Assembly: GCF_900109265.1 (NCBI RefSeq)
Contig: NZ_FNZM01000018.1
Span: forward strand, 83,021-147,020
DNA length: 64,000 nt
From: Paraburkholderia tropica
Lineage (GTDB): Bacteria > Pseudomonadota > Gammaproteobacteria > Burkholderiales > Burkholderiaceae
Direction: 5' to 3'
Numbering within the stretch: position 1 is the stretch's first letter; each line of letters opens with the position of its first letter. Shown in pieces: positions 52,038-61,113 of this stretch. A program made the position numbers and the translations under genes. The notes beneath the pieces were generated by a model. It was not told the DNA's origin. It was given only the letters and a program-made list of their open reading frames with translations, and ran no database searches.

Positions 52038-52775
52038 TCAGGCCGTCGCTTCCGCCACCACGCCGCCAACGCTGAGAAAGGCGTCGTCGGGACAAAACAC
52101 ATAACCGTCGCGATAACGCGTCTGAATATATTGACGGCCGCACGGCGACAAGCCCAGCAACTTGCGCAGACGAAACACGATCACGTCGAGACTGCGCGCA
52201 TGCAATTGCGAATTGCGATCGAGCTGGCTCAGAATGCGCTCGCGCGACAGCGGACGCATGCGGTTCGCGGCGAACACCGTCAGCACCGCCAGCGCGAGCG
52301 GCGGCGCGGGAATGCGCGAGCCGTTCTTGAACAGCTGATTGTCGATGGCATCGAGTTCGAAGCCGTCGAATTCGTAGCGCGCCTTTTTCGGCGGCGCATC
52401 GGGCAGGTCGATCTTGCAGCGCAGCGCGTGGCGCATGCGTGCGAGCAACTCGCGCGGATCGAACGGATCGACGAGGTAATCGTTGGCGCCCAGTTCGAAG
52501 GCCAGCACCTTGTCGGCCACATCGGCGCTTTCGCTCACGATGATCACCGGCACCGCATGCCCGCATTCGCGCAGACTGCGCAGCGCGGCGATGCCGTTGC
52601 AGTCGCGCGTGTCGTGACGCATCAGGATCAGCGAGGGCATCTCGCGCGCGAGGCGCTGTTCCAGCCCCTTGGTGCCGTACAGCACCGACATGGTGATCTG
52701 CTGACGTTGCAGATAACTGCGCAGATTGTCGCGGTAACCCTCATCGGGTTCCACCACCAGCACATGAATGTCCAT
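52038..52775 (-). CDS. Atypical OmpR/PhoB-family regulator with degenerate receiver
   Basis: 245 aa from the ATG at 52775 (GGGGGA 8 bases upstream; a GTG at 52790 is less likely). The C-terminal winged helix is intact (SLDVIVFRLRKLLG, RQYIQTRYRDGYVF). In the receiver, the phospho-acceptor position is Arg53 (SLILMRHD) and the conserved Lys is Asp103 (YLVDPFDP), although the overall fold (FELGANDYLVDPF) is kept. Such atypical regulators act without phosphorylation. No kinase gene is adjacent; the divergent BaeS gene across 286 bp has its own partner. The target is unknown. Confidence 0.85.
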   Translation of the reverse strand: MDIHVLVVEPDEGYRDNLRSYLQRQQITMSVLYGTKGLEQRLAREMPSLILMRHDTRDCNGIAALRSLRECGHAVPVIIVSESADVADKVLAFELGANDYLVDPFDPRELLARMRHALRCKIDLPDAPPKKARYEFDGFELDAIDNQLFKNGSRIPAPPLALAVLTVFAANRMRPLSRERILSQLDRNSQLHARSLDVIVFRLRKLLGLSPCGRQYIQTRYRDGYVFCPDDAFLSVGGVVAEATA

Positions 52776-53061
52776 CGATCTGTCCCCCACTAGGTGAAGC
52801 TGAAAGCAACTGAGGAACCACGCGCTGGGACCCAGCAGCCGCGATTCGACGAGGGTGGATCATACGGAACAAAAGTGCAGGAAAAAGACGGGAAAACTGG
52901 AGAAAATGTGAATTCGCATCCTCAATGCGGCGCTCGCTGCCCGCTTCGGGGAAAATAGCGGCTATCGAATCGAATATACCGATTAAGCCAATTACACCGT
53001 TCAGACCGTCATTGCGACGGACGCGATCCGGCCTCGCCGATCCGTCCCCGCCGGGCCTCCC

Positions 53062-54597
53062 ATGAAAGCCAGCATCACGTCCAAACTCTTTCTCGCGATT
53101 CTTTCGGCCTGCGTCCTGGTCGCCGTGGCGATGGGCGTCGCGATCCGCACGAGTTTCGAGTTCGGCTTCATCGACTTCCTGCAGGAGCAAAGCGCCGCCG
53201 ACCAGGCCGCGCTGGAGCGCGAACTGGTGGCGGCGTACGCCGAGCACGGCAACTGGGATTTCGCACGCGCGAAGTATGCGCAGCAGGGGCCGTTCGACGG
53301 CGGCCCGCCGCCGGGCGAGCCGCCCGCGCAAGGCGGGCCTGGCGGTCCTGGCGGACCCGGTGGTCCTGACGGCCCCGGCGCGGCCGGTGGCCCTGGCGGC
53401 CCGGGCTGGCCGCCGCCCGCCGACTTCCGCGGCAACGCCAGTCGCGACAACAGCGACAACCGCGGCGCGCCGCCCGGCGGCCCCGATTTCGACGACCACA
53501 TGCGTCCGCACCGGCCGCCGTTTGCGCTCTACGACGCACACCAGAAGCTCATCGTGAGTTCGGGCCCGCCGGCGCCGCCCGACGCCGAACGCCGTCCGCT
53601 CAGATTCAACGGCCAGATCGTCGGCTATGTGGCCGTGGCCAGCCCGATCTCGCTGATCAATCAGGCCGAGAAGCGTTTCAAGAACCGCCAGTTGCAAGCG
53701 ACGTGGATCATCGTGGGCTTCACGGCGCTGCTGTCCGCGGCCATCTCGATCGTGCTCGCGCGCACGCTGCTCACGCCGATCAAGCGCATCGTCACGGCCA
53801 CGCACCGGCTCGCGGGCGGCGACTACGCCACGCGCGTGCCCGCCAACGGCAGCGACGAACTGCAAATGCTCGCCAACGACTTCAACCGGCTCGCAGCCTC
53901 GCTGGAGAAAGCCGAGGGCGACCGGCGCGATTTCATCGCCGACGTCTCGCACGAATTGCGCACGCCGCTCTCAGTGCTGCGCGGCGAACTCGAAGCCATC
54001 GAGGACGGCGTGCGCCGTCCCGACGCGGCCACCATCGCCTCGTTGCAGGCCGAAGTCGCCATGCTGAGCCAGCTGATCGACGACCTCTACGAACTCTCGC
54101 TCGCCGACATCGGCCAGCTCTCGTTCGAAACGGTGCCGCTCGACCTCGTGCCGATCGTGGAGGCGTCGTGCGACGCGTTCCGCGAGCGTCTGGCGGCCAA
54201 GCAGATCGCGCTCGAATTCGACCCCGGTCCCGGCCACGCCACGCTCTCGGGCGACCCGTACCGTCTCACGCAACTCTGGAAAAACCTGCTGGAAAACGCG
54301 CTGCGCTATACGAATGCCGGCGGCCGCGTGGTCGTGGCGATCAGCGCCGACGACGAGCACGTGCACGTCGACTTCCAGGATTCGTTCCCGCCCGTGCCCG
54401 CCCCGCTGCTGCCGCATCTGTTCGACCGCTTCTTCCGCGTCGATCCTTCGCGCAGCCGGCAAAGCGGCGGCGCGGGCCTCGGTCTCGCGCTCTGCAAACG
54501 CATCGTGGAGACCCACGGCGGAACCATCGAGGCGTCGCGCTCGCCCATCGGCGGCCTGCGCGTCCTCGTCCAACTTCCTCGCCTGTACACACAATGA
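53062..54597 (+). CDS. baeS: Sensor histidine kinase BaeS with Gly/Pro-rich periplasmic insert
   Basis: 511 aa. TM1 is residues about 8-28, TM2 about 215-235; HAMP follows. The kinase core has His297 (FIADVSHELRTPLS), N box NLLENALRYT, BaeS-like G1 (DSFPPVP in place of DxGxG; E. coli BaeS is likewise altered there) and G2 (GGAGLGLALCKRIVETHGGT). The periplasmic domain contains a Gly/Pro-rich stretch, residues 80-120, including several GGP triplets, that I do not know from other BaeS proteins. BaeSR systems respond to envelope stress and control RND pumps. It overlaps baeR by ATGA. Confidence 0.9.
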   Translation: MKASITSKLFLAILSACVLVAVAMGVAIRTSFEFGFIDFLQEQSAADQAALERELVAAYAEHGNWDFARAKYAQQGPFDGGPPPGEPPAQGGPGGPGGPGGPDGPGAAGGPGGPGWPPPADFRGNASRDNSDNRGAPPGGPDFDDHMRPHRPPFALYDAHQKLIVSSGPPAPPDAERRPLRFNGQIVGYVAVASPISLINQAEKRFKNRQLQATWIIVGFTALLSAAISIVLARTLLTPIKRIVTATHRLAGGDYATRVPANGSDELQMLANDFNRLAASLEKAEGDRRDFIADVSHELRTPLSVLRGELEAIEDGVRRPDAATIASLQAEVAMLSQLIDDLYELSLADIGQLSFETVPLDLVPIVEASCDAFRERLAAKQIALEFDPGPGHATLSGDPYRLTQLWKNLLENALRYTNAGGRVVVAISADDEHVHVDFQDSFPPVPAPLLPHLFDRFFRVDPSRSRQSGGAGLGLALCKRIVETHGGTIEASRSPIGGLRVLVQLPRLYTQ

Positions 54598-55313
54598 TCG
54601 AACCGACCACACGGCCTTCCGTCCTGATCGTCGAAGACGAACCCAAGCTCGCGGCCCTGCTCGCCGACTATCTGGCCAAGGAAGATTTCGCGACCCACAT
54701 CCTCGCGGATGGCCGCGCCGTCGTGCCTTATGTGCGCGAGCACGCGCCCTCGATGGTGCTGCTCGACCTGATGCTGCCTGGCCGCAGCGGACTCGAAGTG
54801 TGCCGCGAATTGCGCACGTTTTCGCCGGTGCCGGTGATGATCATCACCGCGCGTGTGGATGAAATCGACCGCCTGCTGGGCCTCGAACTGGGCGCGGACG
54901 ATTACGTCTGCAAGCCGTTCAGCCCGCGCGAAGTGGTGGCGCGCGTGAAGGCGATCCTGCGCCGCGCGGAACTGTTCGCGCGCGCGCAGCAGGAAGAGAC
55001 GGGGGACATGCCTTCGCCGTTTTCGATCGACGTGACGCAACATGCGGCTCGGCTCGACGGCAAGGAACTGCATCTCACGCCGATCGAATTCCGCCTGCTC
55101 GCGCTGCTGCATGCGGGCGCGGGGCGTATTTACGCGCGCGATTATCTGCTGCGTGCGCTCTATGACGATCATCGCGTGGTCGCCGACCGCACGATCGATT
55201 CGCATGTGAAGAATCTGCGCCGCAAGATCCAGGGCATTCGTCCCGATCAGGACATGGTGCGCTCGATTTACGGCGTCGGGTATCGGCTCGAACTGGTGCC
55301 GGTGAACGACTGA
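54594..55313 (+). CDS. baeR: Response regulator BaeR (OmpR family)
   Basis: 239 aa. The receiver is complete: acidic residues near the N-terminus (VEDEPK), Asp58 (VLLDLMLPG), Thr85 (MIITAR) and Lys107 (YVCKPF). The winged-helix effector domain ends TIDSHVKNLRRKIQGI and VRSIYGVGYRLELV, the OmpR-class DNA-recognition and wing region. It is coupled to baeS by ATGA overlap. The regulon is likely envelope stress and efflux; the RND operon at 34-40 kb is a possible target, but no BaeR box was identified. Confidence 0.93.
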   Translation: MIEPTTRPSVLIVEDEPKLAALLADYLAKEDFATHILADGRAVVPYVREHAPSMVLLDLMLPGRSGLEVCRELRTFSPVPVMIITARVDEIDRLLGLELGADDYVCKPFSPREVVARVKAILRRAELFARAQQEETGDMPSPFSIDVTQHAARLDGKELHLTPIEFRLLALLHAGAGRIYARDYLLRALYDDHRVVADRTIDSHVKNLRRKIQGIRPDQDMVRSIYGVGYRLELVPVND

Positions 55314-55334
55314 TTCGCGTGATGCGCGCGATTG

Positions 55335-55373
55335 ATTTGCGCGTTTAATTTGCGCGTTTAATTTGCGCGTTCA
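55335..55373 (+). repeat. 13-bp tandem repeat (3 copies) after baeR
   Basis: ATTTGCGCGTTTA occurs twice, then ATTTGCGCGTTCA. It begins 21 bp after the baeR stop. Confidence 0.8.
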
Positions 55374-55384
55374 ATTCAATTTAC

Positions 55385-55410
55385 ACGATTGATGCGCACG
55401 CATCAATCGT
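55385..55410. terminator. 12-bp inverted repeat between convergent genes
   Basis: ACGATTGATGCG (55385-55396) and its exact complement (55399-55410) form a near-continuous dyad between baeR and the convergent glycosyltransferase gene. There is no T tract, but the position suggests a shared terminator. Confidence 0.5.
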
Positions 55411-55427
55411 CGCATTCATCGCTTGAT

Positions 55428-56330
55428 TCAAGCCTCGCTTTTCGCCATCCGCGCAAACGCGGACAACACGCGCGCACAGGTCAGCGACTCGCGCCAGAAA
55501 CGCTCCTTGAGCCGCCCCGTCGGCACCCATTGCCACGGCAGCACCACTTGCGCGTTGCCCCACGCCGGACGCCAGCGCTGCGCGACCGCGCGGCGTCGGA
55601 ACAGGCTCAGCGTGGGAATGTCGAGATTGGCCGCGAGATGGCCCACGCCCGAATCGTTGCCGATGAACCAGCCGCTTTCGTAAAGCCAGCGCGCGAGGCC
55701 GTCGAGATTCTCGAAGGTATGCACCGCGAAACGGCCGAGCAGCGGCCCGATCCAGCGATTGAGTTCGTCGGGCGACATCACGAACGCCACCTCGTAGCCC
55801 TGACGTTCGAGACGGCGCGCGAGCCGCAGAAAACGGCGCGGCAGCCAGCGCTTGTCGGCGGTGCTCGCCTCCGGATGGATCACCACGCGGCGCGGGTGGC
55901 GGCGATGCTGCAAGCCGGGCGGCGGCACGATGTCGTTGTGCGTGCTGACGTCGGGCACGCCGAATTCGCGGCTGCAAAACTCCGCGAAGCGCTGCGCCAT
56001 CGGGCGATTCTGCGCGTCCTCCGTGATCGCTTCGACGTAGTGCACGTGCGGATGCAGCGCGTCGATGTCGGGCACCGGCTGATGCGAATGCATCTGCAGC
56101 ACCACGTCCCACGCTTCGAGCACCGCGCCGAGTTGCTTCTGATCCGGCAGCGGACGGATATCGACATCGGGAAACCAGTCGCGCAGCGCATGCGCGGCGC
56201 GCCCGAACACCGCGACCACGATCCCGTGCCGCTGCAGATTGCGCACGATCACCATCAGCAGCAGCGTGTCGCCCAGCGCGTTCGACGCCATGACCGCCAC
56301 GCGGCGGCCGGTATCCGGCACGGCCTTCAT
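55428..56330 (-). CDS. GT9-like glycosyltransferase (heptosyltransferase family), copy 2
   Basis: 300 aa. The N-terminal lobe begins VAVMASNALGDTLLLMVIVR (the GDTLL motif of ADP-heptose:LPS heptosyltransferases) and the donor lobe has RVVIHPEASTADKRWLPRRF and WLYESGWFIGNDSGVGHLAA. It overlaps its upstream paralogue by ATGA. Together they probably add sugars to LPS core or another surface glycan. Pairwise similarity to the neighbour is obvious (shared ALGD, WFPDVDIRP, LYESGWFIGNDSG, TLSLF), so they are tandem duplicates. Confidence 0.85.
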   Translation of the reverse strand: MKAVPDTGRRVAVMASNALGDTLLLMVIVRNLQRHGIVVAVFGRAAHALRDWFPDVDIRPLPDQKQLGAVLEAWDVVLQMHSHQPVPDIDALHPHVHYVEAITEDAQNRPMAQRFAEFCSREFGVPDVSTHNDIVPPPGLQHRRHPRRVVIHPEASTADKRWLPRRFLRLARRLERQGYEVAFVMSPDELNRWIGPLLGRFAVHTFENLDGLARWLYESGWFIGNDSGVGHLAANLDIPTLSLFRRRAVAQRWRPAWGNAQVVLPWQWVPTGRLKERFWRESLTCARVLSAFARMAKSEA

Positions 56331-57223
56331 GCGAGCCCCTCCCGCAACTGCTCGAAGGCTTTCGCCACGCGCGCGACCGAGAGCGTGTATTTCCAGTAGC
56401 GTTCGCGCAGGCGTCCGGTCGGCAGGAAGCGGCCGACCACCACGCGTCCCGCGCCCCAGCCCGGCTGCCACGTACGCGCGAGACCGCGCCGCATGAACAG
56501 CGAAAGCGTGGGCACCTGGAGGTTCGAGGCGAGATGGCCGATGCCCGAATCGTTGCCGATGAACCAGCCCGATTCGTAGAGAAAAGCGGCGACGGTATCG
56601 ACCGAGCCGAGCTTCGGCAACTCGATGCCGTATGCCTCGACATAGGCCCACGCCTCGCGTTCTTCGGGCGCGACGATGAATTGCGGACTGAAACCGAGCT
56701 TGCGCAGCCGCATCGCGAGCCGCACGAAGCGCGAGGGCAGCCAGCATTTGTCGCGCGTGCTCGCGGTCGGATGAATCGCGACGCGATTGGCGTACTTGCG
56801 ATGCTGCAAATGCGCGGGCGCGACCATGCCATTGCTCTTGCCCGCCGTAGCCAGGCCGAGTTCGTCGCGGCTGAACTGCATGAGGCGCTCGGCCATCGAT
56901 TTCGGCGAACGCGCGCGGCAGGTCGAATCGAGCAGCACGACGTCGGGATGACGCAGCGCCTGCGCATCGAGCGGCCGGTCGGGATGCATCTGGATCACGC
57001 GATCGAACGACGCCAGCGCGTCGGGCGCGGTCTCGCGCGTGAGCGCGGGCCGGATATCGACATCGGGGAACCACGCCGCGAGTTCGCTCGCATGCGTGCC
57101 GAACACAGTGGCGGACACACCGCTCGCCTGCAGATTGCGCACGACGATCATCGTCAGAAGGGAGTCGCCGAGCGCCGGAGACAGGACCACGGCCACGCAG
57201 GAGGCCGGCTGCAAAACTCGCAT
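56327..57223 (-). CDS. GT9-like glycosyltransferase (heptosyltransferase family), copy 1
   Basis: 298 aa. Marks are VAVVLSPALGDSLLTMIVVR, WFPDVDIRPALTRE, RVAIHPTASTRDKCWLPSRF and FLYESGWFIGNDSGIGHLAS. First gene of the two-gene leftward operon, with its start about 450 bp from the unknown protein and LptD genes. The acceptor and sugar donor are not evident. The linked LptD gene suggests an envelope polysaccharide context, but the genes are on opposite strands. Confidence 0.85.
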   Translation of the reverse strand: MRVLQPASCVAVVLSPALGDSLLTMIVVRNLQASGVSATVFGTHASELAAWFPDVDIRPALTRETAPDALASFDRVIQMHPDRPLDAQALRHPDVVLLDSTCRARSPKSMAERLMQFSRDELGLATAGKSNGMVAPAHLQHRKYANRVAIHPTASTRDKCWLPSRFVRLAMRLRKLGFSPQFIVAPEEREAWAYVEAYGIELPKLGSVDTVAAFLYESGWFIGNDSGIGHLASNLQVPTLSLFMRRGLARTWQPGWGAGRVVVGRFLPTGRLRERYWKYTLSVARVAKAFEQLREGLA

Positions 57224-57677
57224 CGCAATTCCAGTCGGAACGGCACCGGCGGCGCTGGACTGGCGGCCGTCGCACTCCGCCCCGCAGAGTTAGACAAGAA
57301 CGGGCGCGAGCTTAGCCTGCCGAAATATTCGATCGGTTACATGAAAGTTACGAGGGATAACGCTGTAAGGATTGGGTTTTCACGCATGGCATCGGCCGCA
57401 TGGCATGCGCCGCTTGACGGCGCAACCTTGCGCGCGGGACCGCGCCGCGATGACGCGACACGCCGCGAAACCTGCATGTAGCTTACTGAAATATGCATTA
57501 AGAAAAACCACGCCGCGCGTAACCTGGCCGCGCGCGCGATGGTCTATCGTGGCGCCATCGAATCAAGCAGGCTGCCCGCGATGTCCACTTCCTTTATCTC
57601 GATCCGTGAACACGCCACGTCATGCGCCACCTCGTGCGCGACATCGCGCGCCACGCAAACGGCGGGAGCGCGCACGC
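57224..57677. other. 454-bp intergenic region between divergent envelope genes
   Basis: No convincing gene. It should contain promoters for both the leftward glycosyltransferase operon and the rightward unknown protein/LptD genes. The AT-richer parts lie near 57320-57370 and 57478-57510, but no -35/-10 pair stands out. Confidence 0.4.
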
Positions 57678-58067
57678 ATGGCTGAGGACATCACGGCGGT
57701 CCTGCGCAAGATCAGTTCGGCCGATCTGAGCGCGGACGGCGAATTCCTGCTGATCCACGACGGCAACGCCACGGCCGCGCTGCACCGTTCGGTGTTCAAC
57801 GACCTGCTCGTCGCGCTGCCCAATGCGATGGAGAAAATCCAGCGCATCGAGAAGACGCCCGCGCCTTCGTTCACCGTCATGCACGCGCGCGGCTGCGAGA
57901 TCGGCCGGCTCGACGGCACGCGCCATCTCGTGATCCGCTTCCGGCTGTCGATGACGGCCGGTCTGTCGTTCGCCGTGCCGTGCGAGCAGATTCCCGGCAT
58001 CGTCGAAGCGCTCGAAAGCGCGGCCGACCACGAAGCCGCGTTGTCCCGCTCGACGTGGCTGCAATGA
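57678..58067 (+). CDS. Conserved hypothetical protein
   Basis: 129 aa; I do not recognise a family. It is probably cytoplasmic, with no signal or membrane segment. It has a balanced charge and beta-rich look (GEFLLIHDGNATAALHRSVF, PSFTVMHARGCEIGRLDGTR, HLVIRFRLSMTAGLSFAVPC). GGGAG lies 9 bases before the ATG. It precedes the lptD gene by about 145 bp in the same direction. The frame is open upstream to 57372, but that portion has no coding character. Confidence 0.65.
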   Translation: MAEDITAVLRKISSADLSADGEFLLIHDGNATAALHRSVFNDLLVALPNAMEKIQRIEKTPAPSFTVMHARGCEIGRLDGTRHLVIRFRLSMTAGLSFAVPCEQIPGIVEALESAADHEAALSRSTWLQ

Positions 58068-58211
58068 GCCGGCCACAACGCGGCACGCGATAGGCGGCCC
58101 CGTCGGCCGTCTGCCATGACCCGGGGCACGGGCCGGCGCGCGAGCGCCGCGCGCGTGCGCCGGATCCTCCTCACTTCCCTCGTTATCTCGCCCGCCTTGA
58201 TCCGTGACGTA

Positions 58212-60533
58212 ATGCGCGGCTTTCGCCTGAAGCCCCTGATTTCCCTGCTGATCGCCGTGCCTGGATTCGCGCCGCCCCACGCGCTCGCGCAACTCTCGGA
58301 CGCCGCGGCGCAGCCCGCGTCGCTCGGCGACAACTGGGCCTTGCGCGTCGATCCGCAATTGCAGGAGCACCCGCTGCAAGGCGGCCAGAAAGGCGCGACC
58401 GCCGCGCTCGGCGATACGATGACGAGCACCGCCGACACCGACCTCGCGCTGCACGGCAACGCCGAATTGCGGCGCTACGAATCGGTCGTGAAAGGCGACG
58501 CGCTCCATTATTTCGAGGACACCGACACCGCCGACGCGTACGGCCACGTCGACATCACGCAAAGCGGCGTGAGCTTCTTCGGCCCGTACGCGCACATGCT
58601 CGTGGAAGCACAGCAAGGCTATATCAGCACGCCGCGCTATCACTTCGTGGTGAATGGCGGCTGGGGCTCGGCCACGCGCGCCGACCTCGTCGACAACGAA
58701 CGCGCCGTGCTGCACAACGGCACCTATACGACCTGCCAGTGCAGCGGCGAACCGGCCTGGTATCTGCGCGCCTCGCAGTTCGACATGGACAGCGGCACCG
58801 ATACCGGCATCGCGCACAACGCCGTGCTGGTGTTTCAGGGGCTGCCGATCTTCGCGAGCCCGTGGCTTTCGTTTCCGCTGTCGAGCGACCGCCGCAGCGG
58901 CATCCTGCCGCCCACGTTCTCGTTCAGCTCGACGGGCGGTTTCGACCTGTCGGTGCCGATCTATTTCAATCTCGCGCCGAATTACGATCTGACGCTGACG
59001 CCGCGCATCATCAGCCGGCGCGGCGATCTGATGACGGCCGATTATCACTATCTGGGCAGCGATTACAGCGGCGAATTCTCCGCGCTGTTTCTACCGCACG
59101 ACGCGTTGACGAACACGCAGCGCTACGACATCGCGATCAAGCACGACTGGAATATCGGCTCGGGATTTTCGGCGTATGTGAATTACAACCGCGTCTCGGA
59201 TGCGAACGTCACGACCGACCTGACTTCGTCGGGCCAGTATCTGCTCGGCTCGACCACGCTCTACGATCAGGAAGCGGGGCTGCGTTACGCGAACGGCCCG
59301 TGGTCCGTGCTGCTGCGCGAGCAGCACTGGCAGCAGTATTCGGGCGACACGATCTATAACCGCGAGCCGCAGCTCAACGTGAAGTACGCGCGCTACAACG
59401 TGGACGGTCTCGACTTCGGCGCGGAAGCCGACGCCTCGCGCTTCACGATGTCGAGCGGCGACGTCGCGCAGGGCAATCGCTTCGTGTTCAATCCCTACGT
59501 CGCGCTGCCCATCGTGCGGCCGTCGTGGTACATCACGCCGAAGGTGCAGTGGCACTTCGCGAGCTACGATCTTTCGTCGCTCGGCTCCGATCCGATCGCC
59601 GGACAGCCGCGTAATTTCTCGGTCAACGTGCCGACGGTCAGTCTCGATTCGGGCATGACCTTCGAGCGCAGCGTGACGCTGTTCGGCCGCTCGTATATCC
59701 AGACGCTCGAACCGCGCCTGTTCTACGTCTACACGCCGTACCGCAACCAGAATTTCGCGCCGATCTTCGACACGGCCGAAAGCGACTTCGGTCTCGCGGA
59801 AATCTTCACGACGAACAGCTTCGTCGGCAACGACCGTATCGCCGACGCCAATCGCATTACCGCAGCCATCACGACGCGTTTCATCGATGCGCAAACGGGC
59901 TCGGAAGCCGCGCGTTTCGTGCTCGCGCAGCAATACAACTTCACCACGCCGCGCGTGACGCTGCTCGCCGACGGCTCGACCACCGACCTCACGCGCACGG
60001 GCGTGATCGAAGGCAGCTCGCTCAATATCGGCAGCGCGTTCAAGGCCGAACAGGCGATCGAATATAACGAGGCGAAGTCCTATCTCTCGCACACCAGCAC
60101 GGGCTTTTCGTGGGCGCCCGCGCCGGGTCAGGTCATCAACATGGCGTATCGCTACACGCGCGCCGATGCGTCCGTGGATAACGAGCCGGTCAGCCAGTTC
60201 ATCATCTCGGGACAGTGGCCGCTCACGCGCCACCTCTCCAGCGTCGCGCGCGTGAATTACGACATGCATCTGCATCGTCTGATCGCCGGTCTGCTGGGCT
60301 TTCAGTACAGCGCGGATTGCTGGTCGCTCGGCATCGCGTTCGAGAAGTACACCAACGAAACCAGTTCGACGACCGTGCCGAGCACCGGCAGCCGCGTGCT
60401 GATGCAGCTCGAACTGCGCGGTCTTTCGAAGGTCGATAACGGCATGCTGAATCAGTTCAAGGACAGCGTGCCGGGCTACACGCCGGTCTCGAACAACATC
60501 ACGCCGCTGTCCCGATTCACGGACTACCAGTAA
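58212..60533 (+). CDS. lptD: LPS-assembly protein LptD (probable second copy)
   Basis: 773 aa from 58212, which gives a normal signal peptide (LKPLISLLIAVPGFAPPHALA); an ATG at 58116 would add 32 residues. After a short OstA-like domain (about 85-200), the plug/barrel begins. TYTTCQCSGEPAWYLRAS carries the family's CxC, RSGILPPTFSFSSTGGFDLS and YFNLAPNYDLTLTPRIISRR are diagnostic, and a third cysteine is in YSADCWSLG near the C-terminus. It inserts LPS in the outer leaflet together with LptE. The canonical lptD lies beside surA in related genomes; here the neighbours differ, suggesting a paralogue. Confidence 0.9.
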   Translation: MRGFRLKPLISLLIAVPGFAPPHALAQLSDAAAQPASLGDNWALRVDPQLQEHPLQGGQKGATAALGDTMTSTADTDLALHGNAELRRYESVVKGDALHYFEDTDTADAYGHVDITQSGVSFFGPYAHMLVEAQQGYISTPRYHFVVNGGWGSATRADLVDNERAVLHNGTYTTCQCSGEPAWYLRASQFDMDSGTDTGIAHNAVLVFQGLPIFASPWLSFPLSSDRRSGILPPTFSFSSTGGFDLSVPIYFNLAPNYDLTLTPRIISRRGDLMTADYHYLGSDYSGEFSALFLPHDALTNTQRYDIAIKHDWNIGSGFSAYVNYNRVSDANVTTDLTSSGQYLLGSTTLYDQEAGLRYANGPWSVLLREQHWQQYSGDTIYNREPQLNVKYARYNVDGLDFGAEADASRFTMSSGDVAQGNRFVFNPYVALPIVRPSWYITPKVQWHFASYDLSSLGSDPIAGQPRNFSVNVPTVSLDSGMTFERSVTLFGRSYIQTLEPRLFYVYTPYRNQNFAPIFDTAESDFGLAEIFTTNSFVGNDRIADANRITAAITTRFIDAQTGSEAARFVLAQQYNFTTPRVTLLADGSTTDLTRTGVIEGSSLNIGSAFKAEQAIEYNEAKSYLSHTSTGFSWAPAPGQVINMAYRYTRADASVDNEPVSQFIISGQWPLTRHLSSVARVNYDMHLHRLIAGLLGFQYSADCWSLGIAFEKYTNETSSTTVPSTGSRVLMQLELRGLSKVDNGMLNQFKDSVPGYTPVSNNITPLSRFTDYQ

Positions 60534-60539
60534 GCGCCT

Positions 60540-61043
60540 TTACTGGTAGAACACGTAGGTCGCGAGATACGGCGAGCTGCCCGATTCGTGCTCGCTCGTG
60601 CACGGCGCGGGCGGCTTCGCGCCGCCGACCGTGTTGATGCGCTGCACGTAGCGCACCGACGCGAGCAGCCCGGCCGCGCCGGTCGAATGCGTTTGCAGCA
60701 GCAGTTGCGGCACGCTGCCCGGCGTCGCACTCGGTTGCTGCGCCATCACCTTGCCTTCGATACGGCTGCCGTCCGGCGCGACCCACGACGGTCCCGCCGA
60801 ATGCTCGATCACGGCCGCGCCATGCGCGTCGTAAAGCTTCGCGTGCGGCTGCTGGAAGACCCAGCCGAGTGTGTGATCCGCACCGTACTCGCAGGTGTAG
60901 ATCTGCACGCCCGATGCCATGGTGCTCAACACCTGCTGCGCATTGGGCGCGTCGATGGACTGCGCGTGTGCCGCGCCCGCAGCGAGCATCCCCATCGCGC
61001 CTGCAACACCGATTGCCCGCGTGACGCGTGACAGACGAATCAT
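60540..61043 (-). CDS. Secreted DUF3455-domain protein
   Basis: 167 aa from the ATG at 61043, preceded by GAGGAGGAG. An N-terminal signal peptide (RAIGVAGAMGMLAAGAAHA, cleavage after AQ) is followed by QVLSTMASGVQIYTCEYG, HAKLYDAHGAAVIEHSAGPS, W-x-x-x-DGS and VRYVQRINTVGGAKPPAPCT, features I associate with DUF3455. Two cysteines could pair. Function is unknown. It is convergent with lptD, with six bases between stops. Confidence 0.75.
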   Translation of the reverse strand: MIRLSRVTRAIGVAGAMGMLAAGAAHAQSIDAPNAQQVLSTMASGVQIYTCEYGADHTLGWVFQQPHAKLYDAHGAAVIEHSAGPSWVAPDGSRIEGKVMAQQPSATPGSVPQLLLQTHSTGAAGLLASVRYVQRINTVGGAKPPAPCTSEHESGSSPYLATYVFYQ

Positions 61044-61113
61044 GCCGATACTCCTCCTCGTGGTCAGAGCGCACAGTGTGCGCCTTAAATGCAGAACACG
61101 CAGGCGCGTTGCG

